NCBI GenBank assembly: GCA_022823665.1
Contig: JAJEHN010000012.1
Coordinates: forward strand, 124,001 to 188,000
DNA from: Thermoanaerobaculia bacterium
GTDB taxonomy: Bacteria; Acidobacteriota; Thermoanaerobaculia; Multivoradales; Multivoraceae
Reading direction: 5' to 3'
DNA length: 64,000 nucleotides
The notes beneath the pieces were generated by a model. The model was not told the DNA's origin. It worked only from the letters and a program-made list of their open reading frames with translations, and ran no database searches. Below, in pieces: positions 16,247 through 24,103 of this stretch. How positions within the stretch are numbered: the stretch's first letter is position 1; each line of letters opens with the position of its first letter. The translations under genes and the position numbers were made by a program.

Positions 16247-17986
16247 GTGTCTTTTCCTCCCGATCGTCGCACCTACCTTTTCGGCCCGTACCTGCTCGAT
16301 CTCGGGCAGCGCCGACTCCTCCGGGATGGGAAGCCGGTTCCCCTCCGGCCGAAGATCTTCGACACCCTGAGAGCACTGGTCGAGAACCACGGTCGCGTCC
16401 TCCACAAGGAGGAGTTGATGGCGATGGTGTGGCCGGACACCGCGGTCGACGAGAGCAACCTCACGCACAACCTCTCCGTGCTGCGCAAGAGCCTGGGAAA
16501 GAACGACAAGGCACAGTACATCGTCACGCTTCCGGGTCGCGGCTACCGCTTCATTGCACCGGTAGAAGCGCCCCTGGAGGGATCCGTCGCGGTCCGGCCC
16601 TTCTCCAATCTGAGCCCGGACCCCGAGCAGCAGTTCTTCTGCGACGGGGTGGCGGAGGAACTCATCGATGCGCTGGCAAGCGTCGACGGCTTGCGGGTCG
16701 TCGGCAGAACCTCGTCCTTCGACCGCCGGCTGAGAGACCTGAGTAGCCCGGAGGTCGGCGAGAAACTCGGCGTCTCGGCCATCCTGGAAGGCAGCGTGCG
16801 AAAAGCGGGAGAGCGCCTCCGGATCTCGGCGCACCTGATCCGTACGTCGGATGGCACCCAGCTCTGGTCCGAGCACTACGATCGGGAACTCGGGGACGTC
16901 TTCGAGATCCAGGAGGACATTGCGCGGGCGATCGTCAACCGTCTTCGAAGGAAGCTCCTGGCGCCGCATCCCGGCCCGATCGTCAAGCGTCCGACGCAGA
17001 GCCAGGAGGTGTACCAGCTCTACCTGGAGGCGCGGTATCACCTCGGCACGCAGAAGGGCGATCGGGTCAAGCAGGCCATCGAACTGCTTGGCCGGGCGCT
17101 CGAGATGCAGCCGGACTTCGCGCAAGGTCATGCTGTCCTCGCTCTGTGCTACGGAACACTCGCGGTCGACGGCTTCCTGCGCGTCGGGGAAGCGGCGTCA
17201 AAGGCGGAAGAAGCGGTGCAGACGGCGCTGGACCTGAGCGACACGACCGCCACGGCGTACCGGGCCTGCGGTCTTCTGCGGGCCGCGCTGCAGTGGGACT
17301 GGTCCGCAGCACAGCGCGCCTACCTGCGCGCGTTGCGACTCGATCCCGGGAATCCCAACGCCCGCTTCTCCTACGGGCACTACTTCCTGGCGCCGGTCGG
17401 CCGCCTGGAGGAAGCGGAGCAGGAACTGAAGACCGCCACGCACCTGGATCCCCTCGCACCGATGCTGGGCCGAAGTCTGTGCTTCGTCTACTACCTGTCC
17501 CGCCGTTACGAGGAGGCGCTCGCCGAGGCTCGCCGGACCCTCGCCATCGACAGCACGTACCCGGCGACGCGATCGCTGGCGGCTGCCTGCTACAGCGCCA
17601 TGGACCGCCCGGACGAGGCGGTCCGTGAGCGGCAGGTCCATCTGCGAAACGCCGGTCGTCCGGAAGACGCCGACACGATCGGGAGAATCCTCGAAAGGGA
17701 AGGCGAGCAGGGAGTGCTCCGTTGGAGCGCAGCCCGATTGCTGAAGCGGGCCCGCAACCAGGATGCTCACTACGACTCGCTGGCCATACTGCACGCCTGG
17801 CTTGGCGAGAAAGACACGGCCTTGCACTGGCTGGAAGAAGCGATCAGGGTCAAGCGCGGAGTGGCCATGTGGGCGAAGGTCCATCCGGCGTTCGACGAGC
17901 TACGTTCCGAGTCGCGCTTCCACCAGCTGCTCGACGGCATGGGCGTCAACGATCCCAGGGTCGCGACGCCGGGCGCGGTCGCCTAG
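16247..17986 (+). CDS. Soluble winged-helix (OmpR/CadC-type) regulator with FlgO-like and TPR domains
   Basis: 579 residues. Residues about 9-103 are a Trans_reg_C winged helix: FGPYLLDLGQRRLLRDGKPV, then PLRPKIFDTLRALVENHGRV, recognition region SNLTHNLSVLRKSLG and wing IVTLPGRGYRFIAPV. About 112-235 is a FlgO-like segment (SVAVRPFSNLSPDPEQQFF; ILEGSVRKAGERLRISAHLI), and 245-560 are TPR repeats. Unlike CadC there is no membrane helix between the DNA-binding and sensor parts, so it should be cytoplasmic. Such regulators are frequent in Acidobacteriota and their signals are unknown. Its position right after the amine dehydrogenase operon and the presence of tandem 10-bp half-sites nearby make it a candidate regulator of the TonB receptor, the propeller gene and perhaps the operon. 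Confidence 0.85.
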   Translation: MSFPPDRRTYLFGPYLLDLGQRRLLRDGKPVPLRPKIFDTLRALVENHGRVLHKEELMAMVWPDTAVDESNLTHNLSVLRKSLGKNDKAQYIVTLPGRGYRFIAPVEAPLEGSVAVRPFSNLSPDPEQQFFCDGVAEELIDALASVDGLRVVGRTSSFDRRLRDLSSPEVGEKLGVSAILEGSVRKAGERLRISAHLIRTSDGTQLWSEHYDRELGDVFEIQEDIARAIVNRLRRKLLAPHPGPIVKRPTQSQEVYQLYLEARYHLGTQKGDRVKQAIELLGRALEMQPDFAQGHAVLALCYGTLAVDGFLRVGEAASKAEEAVQTALDLSDTTATAYRACGLLRAALQWDWSAAQRAYLRALRLDPGNPNARFSYGHYFLAPVGRLEEAEQELKTATHLDPLAPMLGRSLCFVYYLSRRYEEALAEARRTLAIDSTYPATRSLAAACYSAMDRPDEAVRERQVHLRNAGRPEDADTIGRILEREGEQGVLRWSAARLLKRARNQDAHYDSLAILHAWLGEKDTALHWLEEAIRVKRGVAMWAKVHPAFDELRSESRFHQLLDGMGVNDPRVATPGAVA

Positions 17987-18007
17987 TCCCGCCGGCGTTC
18001 TCCCGCA

Positions 18008-18574
18008 TCAGCGCTGAACCCGAGGTCGCTCGGGGACCACCTCTTCGAAACGCTTGATCCGGCGAGCCTCCTCGTGCCGCCCGAGTTGCTCGAGCGTCTG
18101 CGCAAGTTCGAACAGGAGGACATCCTCCGGCAGGCTGCTCTCTCCGTCCTCGATCAGGTTCTTCAGCCTGTCCGCCAGCTCCTCGAGCCGACCCTCCTCG
18201 CGGTCGAGGTGAATCAGGCTCATTTCGGCGTCCGCCGCCAGATCGCCCGGACCCCCTTCGGCCAGCCTCTCCCACAGCGCACGGGCCTTCGCCGACCTGT
18301 CGTTCGCGGCCTCCAGTGCAGCCAGGTAGCCGTGCGCGGCCCACGCCGCCCGGCTGCCGCGATAGTCCTCGATCAGGCCTTCGAAGCGCCGCCTCGTTTC
18401 TTCGGTTCGGCCAGGGATCCGGCTCGTCACCAGGGCGTTGTCGAGAGCCGCCTCCGCGGAACTGTCGCGGACCAGGCGGCTTGCCAGAAACGCGCCGGCC
18501 ACGAGCAGTACCAGCAGGAGGGCCACGCTGGGGGCCCACGGACGACGCCGGCGCAGTCTCGCCTTCGATCGCAT
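18008..18574 (-). CDS. Membrane-anchored TPR-like protein
   Basis: 188 residues: a very basic N terminus (MRSKARLRRRRPW), a single membrane helix (about 14-34), then an all-helical soluble part of TPR type, e.g. RRRFEGLIEDYRGSRAAWAAHGYLAAL and LPEDVLLFELAQTLEQLGRHEEA. By the positive-inside rule the repeats face the periplasm. The layout resembles YfgM-like or BamD/YbgF-like scaffold proteins, but no family can be named with confidence. It is convergent with the regulator gene (21-base gap) and divergent from the RnfD-like fusion. Confidence 0.6.
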   Translation of the reverse strand: MRSKARLRRRRPWAPSVALLLVLLVAGAFLASRLVRDSSAEAALDNALVTSRIPGRTEETRRRFEGLIEDYRGSRAAWAAHGYLAALEAANDRSAKARALWERLAEGGPGDLAADAEMSLIHLDREEGRLEELADRLKNLIEDGESSLPEDVLLFELAQTLEQLGRHEEARRIKRFEEVVPERPRVQR

Positions 18575-18645
18575 CGTTCTCCTTCGGACACACCCAGGCC
18601 GGAGGTCCGGTCGTGACTATAGTGTCAAAGGGAAAGAGGTCCCGA

Positions 18646-20322
18646 ATGGCCCACGTCAAGGAAGTCCAGCGGCTGCCGCCCGTCTGGTGGCTGCCCGCGT
18701 CCTTCACTCTCCTGCTGCTTGCGTTCTCGCTGCTTCCGCAGTTTCGCGCAAGCGCCGAGTTGACCTGGTCGCTCTGGGGCGCCTGCGGCGTGCTCGCTCT
18801 TCTGCAGGGGCGGTTGCTGACCGACTCAGGCCAGGGCGGCCGCGAGCTGAGACTGAAGGTCTCCTTGATCCCATCGCACTACGTGCAGGCCTTCGTGCAG
18901 ACCTGTATCTACGTCTACTGGGCGTTCTACTGGGAGCAGATGCGCCACCAGGCGGCGCTCATCCTGGCGCAGATCGTCTTCGCCTACGCCTTCGACATGC
19001 TCGTGGGCTGGTCGAGACGAAAGATCTGGCACCTGGGCTTCGGGCAGTTTCCGATCATTCTGAGCACGAACTTCTTCCTCTGCTTCAAGGAGGAGTGGTT
19101 CTACCTGCAGTTCGCGATGATCGCCGTCGGCATCCTCGGCAAGGAGTACTTCCGCTGGAATCGCGACGGCCGCAAGCGACACATCTTCAACCCGTCGGGC
19201 TTCGCTCTCTCCGTCTTCTCGCTCGGGCTGATCCTCTCCGGAACGACGGACCTCACCTGGGGCGCCGAGATCGCGACGACCCTGGCCAACGCGCCCCACA
19301 TGTACGTCGCGATCTTCATGGCCGGCCTGGTGGTCCAGTTCTTCTTCTCGGTGACGATCGTGACCCTGTTCGCGGCGGCCGCCCTGGTCGTGGCCAACCT
19401 CGTCTACTCGAGCTTCACCGGCGTCCACTTCTTCGTCGACGCCAGCATTCCGATCGCGGTCTTCCTGGGTCTTCATCTCCTCGTCACCGATCCGTCGACG
19501 TCGCCCCGCAGCAGGCTGGGAAGCGCGGTGTTCGGCGCCCTCTACGGCTTGAGCGTCTTCGGCCTGTTCGAGTTCCTGCGCCAGGTCGATGTCCCCCTCT
19601 TCTACGACAAGCTCCTGTTCGTCCCGGTTCTCAACCTCTGCGTGCCGCTGCTCGACCGGCTCGGAAAGTCGCGCCGCGTCGAGAGCTTCCGCCTCTCGGC
19701 ATTGCTCCAGGCGACGAAACCGCGGCGCGTGAACTACGCCTTCATGGCCGTCTGGATCGGGCTCTTCGGCTGGATGCTGGCGTCGAACTTCGTCGGCCGC
19801 GCGCACGAGGGCGACGACTTCAAGTACTGGCAGACCGCCTGCGACGAGGGCAAGCGGTTCGCCTGCGAGAATCTGGTCACGAAGCTCGAACTCACGTGCA
19901 ACTACGGCGGCGGCGAGGAGTGCAACATGCTGGGCGTGCTCTACAACCGCGGAGAGATCATGCCGCTCGATCCGCTGGAGGGCGTCTCCTACTTCGACCA
20001 GGCCTGTCGCGGCGGCTTCCACAAGGGCTGCCAGAACGTCGTCATCCAGGCGGTCTTCGACGGCAACGTGTCGATGACCTCCGCCGGCGTGTCCGACGCG
20101 ATCGAACAGCTCCCGGCCGGCTGCGAGGACGGCGAGAGCATGAGCTGCTTCCTGCTGGGCTACGCCCACGCGCACGGGCACGGCGTGCCGAAGGACATCC
20201 CCCTGGCGCAGGACCTCCTCTCCACTGCCTGCAACATGGGCGAGGCCGCGGCGTGTGCGGAACTGGAGAGGGGGCTGGGGACCCTCTTCTTCCCGCCCGG
20301 CAGCGGGCCGGAGCGCCCCTAG
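18646..20322 (+). CDS. RnfD/NqrB-like membrane protein fused to Cys-rich Sel1 repeats
   Basis: 558 residues. GAGGT lies before ATG 18646. Residues about 12-400 contain about ten membrane helices of the NQR2/RnfD/RnfE family (the UnbU-like branch), with HIFNPSGFALSVFSLGLI and the signature LHLLVTDPSTSPRSRLGSAV followed by ALYGLSVFG. Residues about 410-545 are Sel1-like repeats with paired cysteines (YWQTACDEGKRFACENL, YFDQACRGGFHKGCQN, LLSTACNMGEAAACAEL), the pattern of Helicobacter cysteine-rich proteins, which form intra-repeat disulfides outside the cytoplasm. No other Rnf or Nqr subunit is nearby. A role in electron transfer or flavin handling is possible but not shown. Confidence 0.75.
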   Translation: MAHVKEVQRLPPVWWLPASFTLLLLAFSLLPQFRASAELTWSLWGACGVLALLQGRLLTDSGQGGRELRLKVSLIPSHYVQAFVQTCIYVYWAFYWEQMRHQAALILAQIVFAYAFDMLVGWSRRKIWHLGFGQFPIILSTNFFLCFKEEWFYLQFAMIAVGILGKEYFRWNRDGRKRHIFNPSGFALSVFSLGLILSGTTDLTWGAEIATTLANAPHMYVAIFMAGLVVQFFFSVTIVTLFAAAALVVANLVYSSFTGVHFFVDASIPIAVFLGLHLLVTDPSTSPRSRLGSAVFGALYGLSVFGLFEFLRQVDVPLFYDKLLFVPVLNLCVPLLDRLGKSRRVESFRLSALLQATKPRRVNYAFMAVWIGLFGWMLASNFVGRAHEGDDFKYWQTACDEGKRFACENLVTKLELTCNYGGGEECNMLGVLYNRGEIMPLDPLEGVSYFDQACRGGFHKGCQNVVIQAVFDGNVSMTSAGVSDAIEQLPAGCEDGESMSCFLLGYAHAHGHGVPKDIPLAQDLLSTACNMGEAAACAELERGLGTLFFPPGSGPERP

Positions 20323-20948
20323 TAGTCCAGCGCCATCCGCATTTCCATCGGGATGCCGTGCTGGTGCGGTATCGGCGCGACCGTTTCGGTCAGGCACTCC
20401 ATCCCGAGGGAGTTGTAGAAGTGGACCGCCGGAGTACCCGAGAGGACGTCGAGGTGCAGACCGCGAAGACCCTCGCTCTTCGAGTGGTCGATCGCCCGCT
20501 GCATCAGCTTCTTGCCGATCCCCTCACCCCGCCGGGACTCGACGACGGCGAGCGCGTGAACGTAGTAGACCGCCGACGGAATCGCGACGTTCAGGTAGCT
20601 GGCCAGATAGGCGGCCCGGCCGATCTCGCCGAGTTGCTCCCCCGTGACCCGGCCAGACTCGATCAGCGGCGCCCATAGAGCCCCCAGCGTCTTCTTGCGC
20701 GCGGCGAACTCCGGACCGCGGAAGCCGATCTCGATCGCCAGGAGCTCGTCGCCCTCGACCGCGATCGTCGTGCAGTCGTAGCCGAACAGCGTGCCCGCCC
20801 TGGGCCACGAAGCCTTGACGATCTCGTCGTAGAACTCCCGGCCACCGAACTGGTACTCGTAGGTGGTCGGACCGGTCTCATACACCAGGTCGGCGACTTC
20901 GTCAGCCCACTTCTGAGCGTGAACCTCGGTTGCCTGCATGATGTCCAT
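20319..20948 (-). CDS. GNAT-family N-acetyltransferase
   Basis: 209 residues. The acetyl-CoA-binding motif A appears as YYVHALAVVESRRGEGIGKKLM (about 138-159), followed by the motif B region LHLDVLSGTPAVHFYNSLGM, a typical GNAT ending. The N-terminal part, including LVYETGPTTYEYQFGG, does not point to a substrate. Its stop overlaps that of the convergent RnfD-like fusion by a few bases. The start at 20948 comes from the only suitable in-frame ATG; MQATEV three codons later is also possible. Confidence 0.8.
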   Translation of the reverse strand: MDIMQATEVHAQKWADEVADLVYETGPTTYEYQFGGREFYDEIVKASWPRAGTLFGYDCTTIAVEGDELLAIEIGFRGPEFAARKKTLGALWAPLIESGRVTGEQLGEIGRAAYLASYLNVAIPSAVYYVHALAVVESRRGEGIGKKLMQRAIDHSKSEGLRGLHLDVLSGTPAVHFYNSLGMECLTETVAPIPHQHGIPMEMRMALDY

Positions 20949-21040
20949 CGCTGCGCTCCCTTCTCTGGCTGCCAGGTCTCAGTTTGGTCGTGATGCCGGC
21001 AACCGCGTGCAGCGCCGCCGGCACGATAACTTCGGCCGCA

Positions 21041-21688
21041 GTGATTCACTACCGCCCGATGACGATGTCCGATCTCGGCAGCGTCCCCATCGACTGCCAG
21101 GGGCCGGAGGCCGGAATCCGTAGCCGAATCGCCGACCTTGGAGCGAGCGCGATCCTCGCCTTCGACGGCGAACAACACGTAGGCCAGCTCCAGTTCCGCC
21201 GTTACGACCCGGCACTACGCTCCCCCGCCGGCATCATGGATCCCTCCTACTGGGGCGACTTCGGCCAGGCGAACGTCCCCGCCCTGCCACCGCGGACGCT
21301 GAACCTGTTCTGCTACCACGTCGGCCAGTTGACCAGCGGCAACGCCCGCGATCCCCGCTACCAGGGGAGGGGCATCGGCGTCGCGCTTCTCGAGCAGTTC
21401 CTGCGCTGGGCCGACGCCGCGGGCGTCGAGGCGACGGTCGCCAAGGCTCTGCCACCCTTTCGTCCCCTGGGTGTACTCATGGGCGGCCACCCGGCTTCGG
21501 TCTACGAGAATCACGGATTCGAGGTCGCCGCCCGCTGGTGCGACCGCGATCTCCGCGACCGGCTCCCCAACGTTCTCGCCGGAGAGCACGGTGACGGCGT
21601 CGCCGTTGCGCTGCGGAAGCTCCGCGACGAGGGGCTCACTCTCGACGCGCTTGCCGAAGTGGCGATGGTGGTCCGGCGGCGCCCGTAG
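21041..21688 (+). CDS. GNAT-like acetyltransferase
   Basis: 215 residues from the GTG at 21041, which gives the typical GNAT opening VIHYRPMTMSDLG; the reading frame is open further upstream but the extra residues are not conserved-looking. The acetyl-CoA loop is RYQGRGIGVALLEQFLRWA (about 125-143), followed by PASVYENHGFEVAARWCDRDL, the usual last strand and helix. The substrate is unknown. It is divergent from the other GNAT gene at 20319-20948 and convergent with the propeller gene, separated by a hairpin. Confidence 0.75.
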   Translation: MIHYRPMTMSDLGSVPIDCQGPEAGIRSRIADLGASAILAFDGEQHVGQLQFRRYDPALRSPAGIMDPSYWGDFGQANVPALPPRTLNLFCYHVGQLTSGNARDPRYQGRGIGVALLEQFLRWADAAGVEATVAKALPPFRPLGVLMGGHPASVYENHGFEVAARWCDRDLRDRLPNVLAGEHGDGVAVALRKLRDEGLTLDALAEVAMVVRRRP

Positions 21689-21701
21689 GCGACCTGGGGA
21701 C

Positions 21702-21725
21702 GGTGGGCGACCTCGTCCGCCCACC
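21702..21725. terminator. Hairpin between convergent genes
   Basis: GGTGGGC (21702-21708) pairs with GCCCACC (21719-21725) across a 10-base loop, placed exactly between the stop codons of two convergent genes (21688 and 21727). There is no T-tract on either strand, so it may only weaken or bound the converging transcripts. Confidence 0.45.
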
Positions 21726-21726
21726 G

Positions 21727-23463
21727 CTACTCCTGACCATGGATGCGCCTGGAGTCGAAGTCCATCCAGGTGACGAGCCACCTGCCGCCGCGCTTGTTCA
21801 CGAGCATCTCAAGTCCGAAATCCAGCCCGGTGGAGGTGATCCACCGGGTTCCGGTGACCTTGGCCGTGGCGCCGTCCCACTCGACCACCATCTCGTCGCT
21901 GGGAGTCTCGCTACCGGCGGTCGACCCGAGATAGTCGCGGAAGACATCCTTGTCGGCGCCGCTGTAGGACCTGAAGTCCTCACCCAGGTAGGTCCACATC
22001 AGGTCCATGTCGCCCGCCGCCATGGCCTTCAGCATGGCCCGAACCGCGACCTTGACGGCTTCGGTGTCCTCTGCCGACCCGCCGGGGGCATCAGCCGTGG
22101 CGGAGGTGGTAGCGGCGGGTCGGTCACCGGCCTCCGTGACTCGCGTGGAAGCCAGATCGAAAGCGGCCAGGTGTTCCTCGTCCTTCACATAGACGTGTGA
22201 CCCGGAGAGCGCCAGATGAGCCCAGGTCGTGCTGTCGGCCACCTCCCAGGAGGCCAGCTCCCGGTAGCCCGACGGATCCGCCGCGATCACCTTGAGTTCG
22301 GCTTCGTCCGTCAGCACGAGGAGGCGATCGTCGACCGCGATCACCGACGCGTAGGCAGCCCACCGACCGGGGCCCTGCCAGACGATCTCTCCGGTGGCGG
22401 GATCGAGACAGACGAAAGTGCCCGCTCTCTTGTTCGAACGGAAGTAGAGATGATCGCCGACGATCACCGCGGAGTCCATGTAGAGCTCCGCGTCCGTGGT
22501 CTTCCACACCTCGCTCGCCGGCCAGCCACCCTTTGCCTTGGCCGGCGGTTCGACCTTGATCGCGGCAATCCCCCACTGGTAACCCGAGAGGATGAAGTTG
22601 CCGTCGTAACGAACCGTGGTCGGCGTGTTCTGCTGGAAGGCCGTCGTGAAGTCGAGCGACCACAGCGGATCGCCATCGGTAGCCCCGACTCCGAAGAAGG
22701 ACACGTCGCTCATCGTCACGATCTGGCGCACCCCGCCGTGGTCGAACGCCATGGGCGAGGCATAGGCCGGCGGCCCGTCGACGCGCCACACTTCCTCGCC
22801 GGTCATCTTGTCGTAGGCGACCAGCGCGCCCTCGTCGCCCTGCTCCTCATTGCCCGTGGTGCCGATCGGGACGATCAGCAGGCTGCCCTCGATCAGCGGC
22901 GACGAGGCTGTCCCCCAGACCGGATACGGCTCCTCGTAGAGATGGTCGAAGGTCTTTTCCCAGCGCACCTTGCCTGAGTCGGCGTCCAGAGCCAGGAGGC
23001 GCTCCCGGATGCCAAAGCTGTAGACCGAGTCGCCTTCAGCAAGCATGGTCGACTTCGGACCCGGGCCGTACTGGATGGCCGCGTTTCTGGGTGTGTAGGA
23101 AACCGCATAGCTGTGCCGCCACAGCTCCTCGCCGGTCGAAGCCGAGAGGCCAAGCACGACTTCCTCGTCGCCCTGCCGCGCGTGGACGAAAACGCGGTCA
23201 CCGACCACGATGGGAGAGGACTGCCCCCCGCCGACGCGGACCTTCCAGAGTTGATCGAGTGCCGCGGGCAGCTCCGCGGGAAGCGCGCCTCCGACTGCCC
23301 GACCGTCGCGATTCGGCCCGCGCCACTGCGGCCAGTCGGAGGTCTGGGCCACTGAAGGGACGCTCAGGGCGCCGAGCAGGAGCACTGCCACCACCCATCT
23401 GCCGATCCCTGGAGCCGGTATCCACCTCGCTGCGAGGCTTCCCGATTTGCACGCTCCACCCAT
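21727..23463 (-). CDS. Exported PQQ-like beta-propeller protein with C-terminal NTF2-like domain
   Basis: 578 residues. GGGAGG precedes ATG 23463, which opens a Sec signal peptide ending PSVAQ (about 40). Residues about 43-430 form an eight-bladed PQQ-type propeller, starting with DWPQWRGPNRDG and with repeats such as ASTGEELWRHSY, DADSGKVRWEKTF, DKMTGEEVWRVDG and DPATGEIVWQGPG. Proteins of this branch often lack the catalytic PQQ site, so enzymatic activity is uncertain. Residues about 455-578 form an NTF2/SnoaL-like domain (VAVRAMLKAMAAGDMDLMWT, then NKRGGRWLVTWMDFDS). The promoter carries the same direct-repeat element as the TonB receptor operon, which also encodes an NTF2-like lipoprotein. 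Confidence 0.85.
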   Translation of the reverse strand: MGGACKSGSLAARWIPAPGIGRWVVAVLLLGALSVPSVAQTSDWPQWRGPNRDGRAVGGALPAELPAALDQLWKVRVGGGQSSPIVVGDRVFVHARQGDEEVVLGLSASTGEELWRHSYAVSYTPRNAAIQYGPGPKSTMLAEGDSVYSFGIRERLLALDADSGKVRWEKTFDHLYEEPYPVWGTASSPLIEGSLLIVPIGTTGNEEQGDEGALVAYDKMTGEEVWRVDGPPAYASPMAFDHGGVRQIVTMSDVSFFGVGATDGDPLWSLDFTTAFQQNTPTTVRYDGNFILSGYQWGIAAIKVEPPAKAKGGWPASEVWKTTDAELYMDSAVIVGDHLYFRSNKRAGTFVCLDPATGEIVWQGPGRWAAYASVIAVDDRLLVLTDEAELKVIAADPSGYRELASWEVADSTTWAHLALSGSHVYVKDEEHLAAFDLASTRVTEAGDRPAATTSATADAPGGSAEDTEAVKVAVRAMLKAMAAGDMDLMWTYLGEDFRSYSGADKDVFRDYLGSTAGSETPSDEMVVEWDGATAKVTGTRWITSTGLDFGLEMLVNKRGGRWLVTWMDFDSRRIHGQE

Positions 23464-23793
23464 GACCCACACCTCCCGTCTCAGTTGCCGCAGGGCTCGC
23501 CGCCGAAGACTCATCGGTCTGCCGCCAGCCCTCAAAGTACCGATCCCGACATGCTCGCCATACCCGTAGATGGTCAACGTCACGTTGTCCGAGTCCGCCG
23601 TGAGGGTCAAGGGGCTTTTGTTAGCGAACCTGAGCGAATGTTTGCGCGAACGTGACGAGCCGCCTCGTCTGGCGCCAGCGCAGACGCTCTCAGGGGAAAC
23701 CTGCTAAGGTACGCGCTCCCTGCGCGCCGCGGCAGCGGACGCGCCGGACAGGCCGCGCAGGCATCGGAATCAGCTTAGGGGAACACGGAACAG
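23464..23793. other. 330-base divergent intergenic region
   Basis: The longest gene-free stretch in the window. It holds the leader and promoter of the minus-strand propeller gene, with the direct-repeat element at 23605-23638, and on the plus strand a candidate extended -10 box TGCTAAGGT (23702-23710) about 83 bases before rpsN. Short open frames run through the first 150 bases on the minus strand upstream of ATG 23463 but look like read-through of the leader. I see no Zur-type box in front of rpsN. Confidence 0.5.
23605..23638 (-). promoter_or_regulatory. Direct-repeat operator with TTGAC box upstream of the propeller/NTF2 gene
   Basis: Second copy of the element at 12134-12167. On the minus strand two TTCGCT half-sites (23638-23633 and 23628-23623) 10 bp apart are followed by AAAAG and TTGACC (23610-23605). 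Over the 33 aligned bases (12135-12167 against 23606-23638), 29 are identical and every spacing is the same. A further TTCGCG lies just upstream. The gene start is about 140 bases downstream. Confidence 0.6.
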
Positions 23794-24099
23794 ATGGCCA
23801 CCAAGGCATCGGTCGCCAAGAACGACCGCCGCAAAGAGATTGTCGAGAGATACAAGGAGCGCCGCGACGAGTTGCGCGCGCTGGCGAAGGACGAGCGTCT
23901 GCCGCCCGACCAGCGCTTCGAGGCCCAGCGCCTGCTGAACAAGCTCCCGCGCGACTCCAGCCCGGTCCGCGTCCGCAACCGCTGCAACGTCAGCGGCCGG
24001 CCCCGCGGCTACTACCGGAAGTTCGGCCTCTCGCGGATCGCCCTGCGCGACCTCGCCCTCAGGGGCGAGCTCCCGGGCGTGATCAAGGCGAGCTGGTAG
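23794..24099 (+). CDS. rpsN: 30S ribosomal protein S14, long zinc-free form
   Basis: 101 residues; the C-terminal half, [20 protein letters not shown], is diagnostic, and the protein ends in KASW as S14 usually does. It is the long form without the two CxxC zinc knuckles. It binds 16S rRNA in the head of the small subunit. S14 is usually inside the spc ribosomal operon between L5 and S8; here it stands alone between unrelated genes, so it is either a relocated sole copy or a second, zinc-independent paralogue. The window cannot decide which. Confidence 0.95.
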   Translation: MATKASVAKNDRRKEIVERYKERRDELRALAKDERLPPDQRFEAQRLLNKLPRDSSPVRVRNRCNVSGRPRGYYRKFGLSRIALRDLALRGELPGVIKASW

Positions 24100-24103
24100 G
24101 GCC

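Noticed and set aside
23641..23793. Zur-type operator in front of rpsN
   Set aside because: No AT-rich inverted repeat of the Zur type is visible.
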